64,000 nucleotides of DNA, from assembly GCF_004762045.1 (NCBI RefSeq), contig NZ_SJOM01000007.1:2072331-2136330 (forward strand), given 5' to 3'. Positions within the stretch are counted from its first letter, which is position 1. The number at the start of each line of letters is the position of its first letter. A program made the translations under genes and the position numbers. The DNA comes from Mycobacterium sp. DL99 (GTDB taxonomy: Bacteria; Actinomycetota; Actinomycetes; Mycobacteriales; Mycobacteriaceae). Below, one piece after another: positions 57,337 to 64,000 of this stretch. The notes under the pieces are model-generated. The model saw only the letters and a program-made list of their open reading frames with translations. It made no database searches and was not told the origin of the DNA.

Positions 57337-58589
57337 GCCTTACGGAGGATGACTGTCAGACCAAGGCGAAGCTGCCTGGTGAAGTCTGGGTCCTGATCGT
57401 CGCCAACGCCGTCATCGCGCTCGGCTACGGCGTGGTGGCGCCGGTGCTGCCGGCCTACGCCCGCCACTTCGGGGTCAGCATCAGCGCCGCGACGTTCGTC
57501 ATCACCGCGTTCGCACTGATGAGGCTGTGTTTCGCGCCGGCCACCGGTGTGCTGATCCAGCGGCTGGGCGAGCGTCGGATCTACGTGTGGGGACTGCTGA
57601 TCGTCGCCGTCACCACCGGTGCCTGTGCGTTCGCGCAGACGTATTGGCAGCTGCTGCTGTTCCGGTCGCTGGGCGGGATCGGCTCGACGATGTTCTTCGT
57701 GTCGGCGCTGGGGCTGATGATCCGGATCAGCCCCGAGGACGCCCGCGGCCGCGTGGCCGGCATGTTCTCCTCGGCGTTCCTGGTCGGCTCGGTCGGCGGG
57801 CCGGTGCTGGGGAGCATGACCGCGGGCCTGGGCCTCAGCGCTCCGTTCGTCATATACGGCGCCGCCCTGTTGGTGGCGGCCGCGGTGGTGTTCATCAGCC
57901 TGCGGCACTCGTCGTTGGCCGCGCCCGCGCCGGATGAGGGTGCCAAGGTGACCGTCCGCACGGCGCTGCGCAACCGCGCCTACCGGGCGGCGTTGTTGTC
58001 GAACTTCGCCACCGGGTGGTCGGCCTTCGGGCTCCGAATTGCCTTGGTGCCGTTGTTCATCGTCGACGTGTTGCATCGCAGTCCCGGGATGGCGGGGCTG
58101 GCGCTGGCCACTTTCGCCGTCGGCAACGTGTCCGCGGTGATCCCCAGCGGGTATCTGTCCGACCGGGTGGGGCGACGCCATCTGCTGATCGTCGGGCTCA
58201 CCGCGGCCGGGATCTCGACCGTGATGGTCGGGTTCACCGACGGGCTGACGCTGTTCCTGGTGAGTGCCTACATCGCGGGCTTCTCGACCGGCATCTTCAC
58301 CGCACCGCAGCAGGCTGCGGTGGCCGACATCATCGGCAACAAAGCCCGTGGCGGCACCGCGGTGGCGACGTTCCAGATGATGGCCGACGTCGGATCGGTC
58401 GGCGGGTCGCTGCTGGTCGGGCTGATCGCGCAGTACCTGTCGTTCTCGTGGGCCTTCGTGATCAGTGGGGTGATCCTGCTGGTGGCCGCGGTGGGCTGGG
58501 TCTTCGCTCCGGAGACCCGCGGACGGCCATCTGCCGAGCACACTCCGGCCCGCGCGCTGGGCCCAGAGGCCGGTGGCGAGGTCCCCTGA
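57333..58589 (+). CDS. MFS drug/metabolite exporter
   Basis: The 418-residue transporter has twelve membrane helices in two halves. Motif A between TM2 and TM3 is degenerate ([16 protein letters not shown]) and its repeat in the second half is [27 protein letters not shown] stretch (motif C-like) in TM5 suggests an antiporter of the DHA1 group. Substrate unknown. GTG 57333 overlaps the pgm stop (GTGA), so the two genes are coupled. Confidence 0.88.
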   Translation: MSLTEDDCQTKAKLPGEVWVLIVANAVIALGYGVVAPVLPAYARHFGVSISAATFVITAFALMRLCFAPATGVLIQRLGERRIYVWGLLIVAVTTGACAFAQTYWQLLLFRSLGGIGSTMFFVSALGLMIRISPEDARGRVAGMFSSAFLVGSVGGPVLGSMTAGLGLSAPFVIYGAALLVAAAVVFISLRHSSLAAPAPDEGAKVTVRTALRNRAYRAALLSNFATGWSAFGLRIALVPLFIVDVLHRSPGMAGLALATFAVGNVSAVIPSGYLSDRVGRRHLLIVGLTAAGISTVMVGFTDGLTLFLVSAYIAGFSTGIFTAPQQAAVADIIGNKARGGTAVATFQMMADVGSVGGSLLVGLIAQYLSFSWAFVISGVILLVAAVGWVFAPETRGRPSAEHTPARALGPEAGGEVP

Positions 58590-58644
58590 CCAGCGATTTT
58601 GAACCTGGGGTAGCGGTGGTGTAACTTCGTGGGGCACGACAAAC

Positions 58645-58717
58645 GGGGCTATGGCGCAGTTGGTAGCGCACCACACTGGCAGTGTGGGGGTCAGGGGTTC
58701 GAATCCCCTTAGCTCCA
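58645..58717 (+). tRNA. tRNA-Ala (anticodon GGC)
   Basis: A 73-base cloverleaf: acceptor GGGGCTA pairs with TAGCTCC, D arm GCGC...GCGC, anticodon stem CCACA/TGTGG with loop CTGGCAG (anticodon GGC, codon GCC), T arm GGGGTTCGAATCCCC. CCA is not encoded. Confidence 0.97.
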
Positions 58718-58724
58718 CGTTTGA

Positions 58725-58760
58725 AAAACCCGCTCTGACTTCGGTCAGGGCGGGTTTTTT
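58725..58760 (+). terminator. Terminator after tRNA-Ala
   Basis: AAAACCCGCTCTGAC pairs with GTCAGGGCGGGTTTTTT with one G-U pair around a short TTCG-type loop, and ends in a run of six T. It starts 8 bases after the tRNA. Confidence 0.9.
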
Positions 58761-58812
58761 GGTTTGCTGCCGGGTTCTGTTTTTCAGTGAATATTCACAG
58801 CGAACTGTGCGT

Positions 58813-59796
58813 TCACGGAACGGGGATAAGCCGTTTGATGAGGCGTGCGGGGACAGCGGGTGAGAGGTTCCAGACGGCAGCGTTGTCGATCCCTGAATAG
58901 GCGGGTATGCCGTCGACGAGTAGGCCCGGAACGCGTGACTCGCCGAGCTCGTCGGCTGACCACGTGAACAGTGCGTCGATGCGTGGGCGGATCAGCCCGA
59001 CGTCGAGGACGTGGCCGAAGCTGTGTTCAGCGTCCACGTAGTCCGAGAGGTTCCCCTGTAGCGGGTACGTGTCGGGCAGAACTCGCGAGAGGGACAGGAA
59101 GATGCCGGTCATGCCGAGGCGCGGGTCGCCGAGCAAGGGGGCCAGCGGGGCGCACCAGCCGAGCGCGAGACGGGGCGCTGCGACGAGTGCGTGAGCGAAC
59201 AGCACCCGCACCAGCACCAGGTTGATGAAGAACCGCTCGATCGGGTTCTCCTTCGCCGCCAGCTGTTCATGGTCGAGATAGGCCGCGACCACGGCGGCGT
59301 TGTGGGCGCGGTACCAATTGTGAACCGTTGGGCACCGGGCGAATTCGATGCACAGCCGTGCGCTGGGTGAGGATGCCTCGTTCTTGTACCCCTCCAGAAC
59401 CGCCCTGGATTCAGCGGTGTCGTGAAGTAGTCGCTCGTTGACCGCGCGCCACCACGGGCTTCCTGGTGGAATCTCGCCGGCCGGCCGGGCGGGATTGAGC
59501 AGCCCGCGGCGGAACTGCCAGTCCATGAACGCCAAGGCCGCGCGGCGGTAAGGCAGATGGTCGCCCCGTCGGTTCGGAGAGCCCTCGTAGAGCGCGGCCA
59601 TCAGGGCGACCCGTCCGGCCGGGTCGTCGCGGACGGTTGCCACCTGGTCGGCGGCGCGGTCGGCGGCGCTCTTCATCAGGAGAAATTCTGCCTCGGAACA
59701 GTGGCGCAGGCGGCGTTCCCGCAGGAGCCGCACCAAGTCGGACAAGACCTTGCGGGCGGCTTCGACCCGCGACCGTCGCCGCACGCCCTGCGCCAC
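58813..59796 (-). CDS. Unrecognised 327-residue protein at the edge of the P450/NRPS region
   Basis: A single long frame from ATG 59796. It is a soluble-looking helical protein with an Arg-rich start (RRRSRVEAARKVLSDLVRLLRERRLRH), the stretch LPYRRAALAFMDWQFRRGLL, IEFARCPTVHNWYRAHNAAVVAAYLDHE, a hydrophobic segment (FFINLVLVRVLFAHALVAAPRLALG, about 188-212) and FTWSADELGESRVPGLLVDG near the end. I do not recognise the family. It diverges from the P450 gene with 68 bases between the starts, so it may share control with the biosynthetic genes. Confidence 0.7.
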   Translation of the reverse strand: MAQGVRRRSRVEAARKVLSDLVRLLRERRLRHCSEAEFLLMKSAADRAADQVATVRDDPAGRVALMAALYEGSPNRRGDHLPYRRAALAFMDWQFRRGLLNPARPAGEIPPGSPWWRAVNERLLHDTAESRAVLEGYKNEASSPSARLCIEFARCPTVHNWYRAHNAAVVAAYLDHEQLAAKENPIERFFINLVLVRVLFAHALVAAPRLALGWCAPLAPLLGDPRLGMTGIFLSLSRVLPDTYPLQGNLSDYVDAEHSFGHVLDVGLIRPRIDALFTWSADELGESRVPGLLVDGIPAYSGIDNAAVWNLSPAVPARLIKRLIPVP

Positions 59797-59864
59797 CCCT
59801 ATGTCGGCTGTTTTCCGTACCTCTGCTGAGCGCCTAGCATTTGTGTAGCCCCAAGGGAGGCGAA

Positions 59865-61115
59865 ATGAGCGGACCCGAGGACCTCGACTTCTTTACCGAC
59901 AAGTCGCTAGTCGATAACCCCTACGACTATTACGACGCCCTCCGCCGTTGCCCTTTACGGCGCGAGCCGGCGCACGGCGTAGTGATGGTGTCGGGGTACG
60001 ACGAGGCCATCGCCGTGCAGCGCGACACGGAGGAGATCTTCTCGGTATGCAATATCGTCAGCGGACCATGGTCGGGGATTCCGATCGCAGCCGACAGCGA
60101 TGACGTCTCGGATCTGATCGAGCGGTACCGCGACAGGGTTACATTCGGCGACTACTTCATTACGTTCGATCCTCCGCGACACACCGCACACCGCTCGCTG
60201 TTGAACCGGCTGTTTACGCCGAGGCAACTCAAGAACAACGAGGAATTCTTGTGGCGTCTTGCCGATGAGCAACTCGACCATTTTGTTGCGGATGGCAAGT
60301 GCGAGATCGTCGTCGACTACAACTTTCCGTTCACCCTCGACGCGATTACCGACCTGCTTGACGTGCCCCAGGCCGACCGTGAGCGATTCCGCCGCGCGGC
60401 GATAGCCAGCAGGCTCGAAGGCGAACGCAGCGGTTTCGTTGGTGTGAAAGAGGAGTGGTTCGTCGACTACATCGAGGAACGTCGGCGCGAGCCGCGCGAC
60501 GACGTCCTCACTGAGCTTGCGCTGGCAAAGTTTCCAGACGGCACGACACCCGAGGCCATCGACGTCGCCCGTGTCGCCACGTTCATGTTCGCCGCCGGCC
60601 ACGGCACGACGATCGACCTGCTGAGTCTCGCGATGCTGATGCTGGCGGAGCGACCGGACTTGCAACAGCAGCTGCGCGAGGACACGTCAAAGATCCCCGG
60701 CTTTATCGAGGAGATGCTGCGCTTCGAAAGCCCGATCAAATCGAACTTCCGCATGGCGCGGCGCAGTACCAAGATCGGCGACGTCGATGTGCCGGCCGGT
60801 ACCAGTTTGCTGGTGATGAACGGTGCGGCGAACCGCGATCCGCGACGGTTCGACGAGCCCGGAGAGTTCCGCCTCGACCGTCCAAACGTATTGCACCACA
60901 TCGCGTTCGGTCGTGGTATTCACACTTGTCCGGGGGCTCCGATTGCACGCGCCGAAGTGCGGGTGAGCTTGGAACGTATCCTTGACCGGATGGCCGACAT
61001 TCGGCTTTCAGAGGCCGAGCACGGTCCTGCAGGCGCGCGTCGATTCAAATGGGACCGCACCGTTCTGTTCAGGCGCCTCAAGGAATTGCACCTCGAGTTC
61101 ACTCCAGTTCACTGA
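59865..61115 (+). CDS. Cytochrome P450
   Basis: The 416-residue bacterial P450 has the haem loop FGRGIHTCPGAPIAR with the Cys ligand, the I-helix FAAGHGTTIDL (oxygen-activating Gly-x-x-Thr), and the ExxR motif EEMLR. It hydroxylates or couples an organic substrate, with electrons from ferredoxin (FprA at 8.3 kb could serve). ATG 59865 has GGGAGG seven bases upstream. It lies before an NRPS gene on the same strand, so tailoring of the peptide product is a fair inference. GC content is a little lower than in the core genes. Confidence 0.93.
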   Translation: MSGPEDLDFFTDKSLVDNPYDYYDALRRCPLRREPAHGVVMVSGYDEAIAVQRDTEEIFSVCNIVSGPWSGIPIAADSDDVSDLIERYRDRVTFGDYFITFDPPRHTAHRSLLNRLFTPRQLKNNEEFLWRLADEQLDHFVADGKCEIVVDYNFPFTLDAITDLLDVPQADRERFRRAAIASRLEGERSGFVGVKEEWFVDYIEERRREPRDDVLTELALAKFPDGTTPEAIDVARVATFMFAAGHGTTIDLLSLAMLMLAERPDLQQQLREDTSKIPGFIEEMLRFESPIKSNFRMARRSTKIGDVDVPAGTSLLVMNGAANRDPRRFDEPGEFRLDRPNVLHHIAFGRGIHTCPGAPIARAEVRVSLERILDRMADIRLSEAEHGPAGARRFKWDRTVLFRRLKELHLEFTPVH

Positions 61116-61364
61116 ACATTTCCATGGTGAACACCGACGATCGCGTTCGATAGACAACGGTCACCTAACCGAACGGCTGGCGGAACGGCTGGGATCTGTG
61201 AACTAGCAAGCAAATCCGGGCTGCGCTTCCACCTCTGGGCGGGTATCCGAGGGCGGGACATCGTCTCGCCGGATGTTTGGTCCAACGCCCGCCCGGGAAT
61301 TTGAACTTAGGTTCGGGGGTCTTCGTAACATCTGTTAGGAGGACGCTTACGACGAACATCGCTA
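61116..61364. other. Intergenic region between P450 and the next frames
   Basis: No supported gene. AGGAGG at 61337-61342 is a strong ribosome binding site sequence without an ATG or GTG at the proper distance. The promoter of the NRPS transcript may lie here. Confidence 0.4.
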
Positions 61365-61649
61365 GTGCGCTGGCAGCCCCGGCTGATCAATGGACTCATC
61401 GTCGAATCGGACCACCCGTGCCGCCTGCCCGATCTGTTGGTGCGTCACCGAGGACGCCCAGCGGCTCGCACGGACTCGGGCGAACCGATGACGAGAGGTG
61501 GCGAGCCATGCTGGTCGCGACCTCCCGGCAACCCGCGTGGCGCACCGAAGTATGGCCGTCTGAATCACGCCGAAAACCCCGCCGACCCGGCTGTCCTCCA
61601 GTGGGGCTTGGCCCTGGTCACGGCGACGCGGGGGTTGGAGAACACATGA
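61365..61649 (+). CDS. Short frame of unknown meaning before the MbtH-like relic
   Basis: A 94-codon frame from GTG 61365. It is rich in Arg, Pro and Gly and has no recognised family. Its TGA overlaps the next ATG (ATGA at 61646-61649), the arrangement seen in coupled genes. The composition looks like a chance frame in GC-rich DNA, so the overlap may be coincidence. Confidence 0.25.
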   Translation: MRWQPRLINGLIVESDHPCRLPDLLVRHRGRPAARTDSGEPMTRGGEPCWSRPPGNPRGAPKYGRLNHAENPADPAVLQWGLALVTATRGLENT

Positions 61650-61771
61650 GCGTCAACCTTTTTGACGACAACGAAGGCAGCTCTTTCGACTTGGCCGTAC
61701 ACGGGGAAGCGGACCAACCGACAGGGGTCAGGCGTCGGCTTGATGGGACAACTCGATGGAAACGCGGCTAA
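61646..61771 (+). pseudogene. MbtH-like protein, probably truncated
   Basis: The 41-codon frame reads MSVNLFDDNEGSSFDLAVHG and EADQPTGVRRRLDGTTRWKRG before its stop. The start resembles MbtH proteins (MSxNPFDDxxGxFxVLVN) and VHGEAD resembles the later VxxGEADRxxCLDY segment, but the Trp-containing middle (HSLWPxxxxVPxGW) and the end (NWTDMRPxSL) are absent in all frames. It overlaps the NRPS start by 16 bases, the usual place for mbtH. I read it as a deleted MbtH, though a distinct small protein is possible. Confidence 0.45.
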
Positions 61772-64000
61772 CTGAGGGTGTGTTTCCGCTGATGCGGGGA
61801 CAGCTGGACATATGGCTTGCCCAGGAAACGGATCGTCTCGCTGCGAGGTGGCAGCTGGGCTATCTCGTGCGACTCGAGGGCATTGTCGACCCCGGTTCGC
61901 TTGAGTGGGCGGTCCGTCAGGTGGTGCGCGAGGCCGAACCACTTAGAGCCGTCTTTTTCCAGGTGGATGGCCAGGTTTTCCAGAAGACGGTCGATTGCCC
62001 GGATGTTGAGCTTGCCTGCCATGACCTCAGAGGCGCGCAGGATCCCGTCCGGGAAGCCCATCGGCTGGCATCCTCGATTCAGCGCACGGTGATGCCGCTT
62101 ACTGGCCCGTTGTTCAAATTTGCGTTGTTGCAGACGCGGGTAAATGAATTCTATTTTTTCGTGTGCTGCCATCACATAGTGGCAGACGGAATTGGCCTTG
62201 CTCTTGTTTGTCATCGGATCGGCGATGTCTACAGTGCGGTAGCTTCGGGCGCATCGATTCCCCCGGCTTATTTCGGGTCGCTGGGAGATCTGATTGCTTG
62301 GGAGTCGGAATACGAAGCGTCCGCCGACTATCTCGATGATCAGGCCTACTGGACCGAGAACCTGCCGCAGGAAAACGAAACACGGTATCGGTTGGCGCCC
62401 GCGCCCGCGGCCGCGGCCGCGGGCGAGCGTGATCCGTATGAGTCGTCTGTACCCGTTGAATTGGACCCTGTCGTCGTCGCCGGGATCCAGGAGTTCTCTG
62501 AGGCGTTGGGGGTGCGGCGCTCATCGGTGCTAACCGCGGCGTGCGCGCTGCTGGTGCTTGGGTGCGACGTCGAGAGTTCAGATGTGGTGTTCGAATTTCC
62601 GGTAAGTAGGCGTGTGCGTCCGGAGGCGCAGACCGTGCCCGGAATGGTTACCGGGTTCGTCCCACTGGCGTTGAGAGCTTCGCCGGGGTCTGAGGTTTCC
62701 AGCTTTTGTGAACACGTCGATGCGCGACTGCGGGAAGCACTGCAGCATCAGCGGTTCCCGGTGCGTGCCATCGAGAACAAGGCACATCTCCGCGGCTCCG
62801 CGCAGGCGCCAAATCGCGTAATTCTCAATTTCATTCCGACCACGCACCTGGCGAATATTGCCGGCGCGACGGCGACGGGGACCCTGACCCATACCAACCT
62901 CGTCGATCAGTTCGGACTGGACTTCTTTATTGACGATGATCGGCTGTTTCTCGGCGCGCAGCCGAGCGAGACGACGAGTGGGTCCGCGGGTGCTGGGCAA
63001 TGGCTTTCGGATTGTGGTGCCCGCGATTTGGTGCAGCGGTTGGAGCGGGTGTTGGTGGGTTTGACTGCTGATCCGACTCGGTTGTTGTCGTCGGTGAATC
63101 TGCTTGGTGCCGATGAGCGTGCTCGGTTGGATGGGTGGGGTCATGGGGGGGTGTTGAGTAGGTCGGGGCTTGTGCCGGTGCCGGTGTCGGTTCCGGAATT
63201 GTTCGCCGCACAGGTGGGTCGCTCACCGGAGGCGGTGGCGGTGAGTTTTGAGGGCCGTGGCTTGACGTACCGAGAGGTGGATGAGGCCGCTAATCGGTTG
63301 GCGCACTTGTTGGCTTCTCATGGTGTGGGCTGCGGTCGGTGTGTGGGGGTGTTGTTGTCGCGGTCGGTTGAGGCGGTCGTGGCGATTCTGGCGGTGCTCA
63401 AGACGGGAGCGGCGTATTTGCCGATTGATCCGGGGCATCCGCGGGAGCGGATTGGGTTCATGCTCGGTGATGCTGCGCCGTTGGCTGTGGTGACTGCCAC
63501 GGGTTTGCGTTCGCGGTTGGATGGGTTTGATGTGGTGGTCATCGATGTGGATGATCCACGCATTCAGACCTTTTCGTGTGCGGCGATGCCGGCGCCGGCT
63601 CCTGACGATGTGGCGTATCTGATTTACACCTCGGGGACTACCGGTGTTGCGAAGGGGGTGGCGATCACCCACCGCAATGTGACCCAGTTGTTGGTGTCGC
63701 TGGATGTGGGGCTGCCGACGGCGGGAGTGTGGAGCCAGTGCCATTCGTATGCCTTCGATGTTTCGGTGTGGGAGATCTTCGGTGCGTTGTTGCGCGGCGG
63801 GCGGCTGGTGGTGGTGCCCGAGTCGGTGGTGAGTTGCCCGGAGGATTTCGCTGAGGTGGTGGTTGCGGAGGGGGTCAGTGTTTTGACTCAGACTCCGTCT
63901 GCGGTGGTGGCGCTTTCGCCGGTGGGGTTGGGGTCGGTGGCGTTGGTGGTGGCTGGTGAGGCGTGTCCGGCTGAGGTGGTGGATCGGTGGGCTCCGGGGC
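61756..64000 (+). CDS. Non-ribosomal peptide synthetase, first condensation and adenylation domains (runs off the window)
   Basis: An open frame of at least 748 codons from ATG 61756 with no stop before the edge. Residues about 8-440 are a condensation domain: PLMRGQLDIWLAQE at the start and HHIVADG (139-145), the catalytic HHxxxDG. An adenylation domain follows: LTYREVDEAANRLAHLL near 503, the nucleotide loop YLIYTSGTTGVAKGV at 621, and FDVSVWE at 667. It assembles a peptide on carrier domains not in view. An N-terminal condensation domain means a fatty acyl starter or a partner synthetase upstream. From about 63.0 kb codons shift to TTG/GTG-rich usage typical of transferred NRPS genes. Confidence 0.95.
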   Translation, partial: METRLTEGVFPLMRGQLDIWLAQETDRLAARWQLGYLVRLEGIVDPGSLEWAVRQVVREAEPLRAVFFQVDGQVFQKTVDCPDVELACHDLRGAQDPVREAHRLASSIQRTVMPLTGPLFKFALLQTRVNEFYFFVCCHHIVADGIGLALVCHRIGDVYSAVASGASIPPAYFGSLGDLIAWESEYEASADYLDDQAYWTENLPQENETRYRLAPAPAAAAAGERDPYESSVPVELDPVVVAGIQEFSEALGVRRSSVLTAACALLVLGCDVESSDVVFEFPVSRRVRPEAQTVPGMVTGFVPLALRASPGSEVSSFCEHVDARLREALQHQRFPVRAIENKAHLRGSAQAPNRVILNFIPTTHLANIAGATATGTLTHTNLVDQFGLDFFIDDDRLFLGAQPSETTSGSAGAGQWLSDCGARDLVQRLERVLVGLTADPTRLLSSVNLLGADERARLDGWGHGGVLSRSGLVPVPVSVPELFAAQVGRSPEAVAVSFEGRGLTYREVDEAANRLAHLLASHGVGCGRCVGVLLSRSVEAVVAILAVLKTGAAYLPIDPGHPRERIGFMLGDAAPLAVVTATGLRSRLDGFDVVVIDVDDPRIQTFSCAAMPAPAPDDVAYLIYTSGTTGVAKGVAITHRNVTQLLVSLDVGLPTAGVWSQCHSYAFDVSVWEIFGALLRGGRLVVVPESVVSCPEDFAEVVVAEGVSVLTQTPSAVVALSPVGLGSVALVVAGEACPAEVVDRWAPG
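62402..62425. repeat. 24-bp perfect palindrome inside the condensation domain
   Basis: CGCCCGCGGCCG (62402-62413) and CGGCCGCGGGCG (62414-62425) are exact arms without a spacer. It encodes an Ala/Pro-rich linker of about ten residues (APAPAAAAAG) between the two halves of the condensation domain. It probably arose by local GC-rich expansion. Confidence 0.7.

Noticed and set aside
58645..58717. tRNA-Ala as attachment site of the P450/NRPS region
   Set aside because: No second copy of the tRNA 3' end is visible to the right within the window and no integrase is present; the far boundary is outside the window, so this stays unproven.

Overview
The window is high-GC actinobacterial DNA from a fast-growing mycobacterium (Mycolicibacterium type). 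The evidence is an antigen 85 mycolyltransferase, the FadE23/FadE24 pair, HisN, FprA, PrfB, FtsE, FtsX and SmpB in the order known from M. tuberculosis, an MmpL transporter, the mycobactin acylation genes mbtK/L/M/N, and a tmRNA whose encoded tag reads ADSNQRDYALAA.

Layout. 1-3.9 kb: start of homogentisate dioxygenase, a DJ-1/PfpI protein, a flavin-dependent oxidoreductase and antigen 85, closed by two strong hairpins. 3.9-9.7 kb: fadE23-fadE24, a broken HxlR regulator, hisN and fprA. 9.8-14.6 kb: the prfB-mscS-like-(Thr/Pro-rich protein)-ftsE-ftsX-smpB gene string. 14.6-17.4 kb: an XRE regulator divergent from a second-type ilvD. 17.45-23.4 kb: ssrA, followed by two short elements in tandem. 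A 25-bp copy of the tmRNA 3' end occurs three times (17796, 20761, 23391), and each copy is followed by its own terminator hairpin. The elements hold a frameshifted tyrosine integrase, decayed recombinase and phage genes, two unknown proteins and one deoxyribosyltransferase/TIR-like protein that may be a defence effector.

23.5-32.5 kb: envelope and secreted proteins (cutinase, MmpL, DUF4185, small exported proteins) and an orphan histidine kinase. 32.5-40.2 kb: two TetR-controlled catabolic units, one with a Rieske oxygenase, amidohydrolase and alpha/beta hydrolase and one with a PF10118 metal-dependent hydrolase. Each has a perfect inverted repeat in its divergent promoter. 40.2-42.5 kb: LmeA-like lipoprotein-binding protein, exported chorismate mutase and a membrane protein. 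42.5-46.7 kb: a sugar PTS (EIICB, EIIA) with nagB and nagA, which would import and degrade an amino sugar.

46.8-58.6 kb: a large LuxR regulator, the mbt-2 locus (mbtK; mbtL-mbtM-mbtN) with two IdeR-box-like sites, two crcB genes with a DUF190 gene, pgm and an MFS transporter. After tRNA-Ala(GGC) and its terminator the window enters an accessory region: an unrecognised 327-residue protein, a cytochrome P450, a short MbtH-like relic and the first 2.2 kb of a non-ribosomal peptide synthetase that runs off the end. This cluster and the tandem elements at ssrA are the least explained parts of the window.
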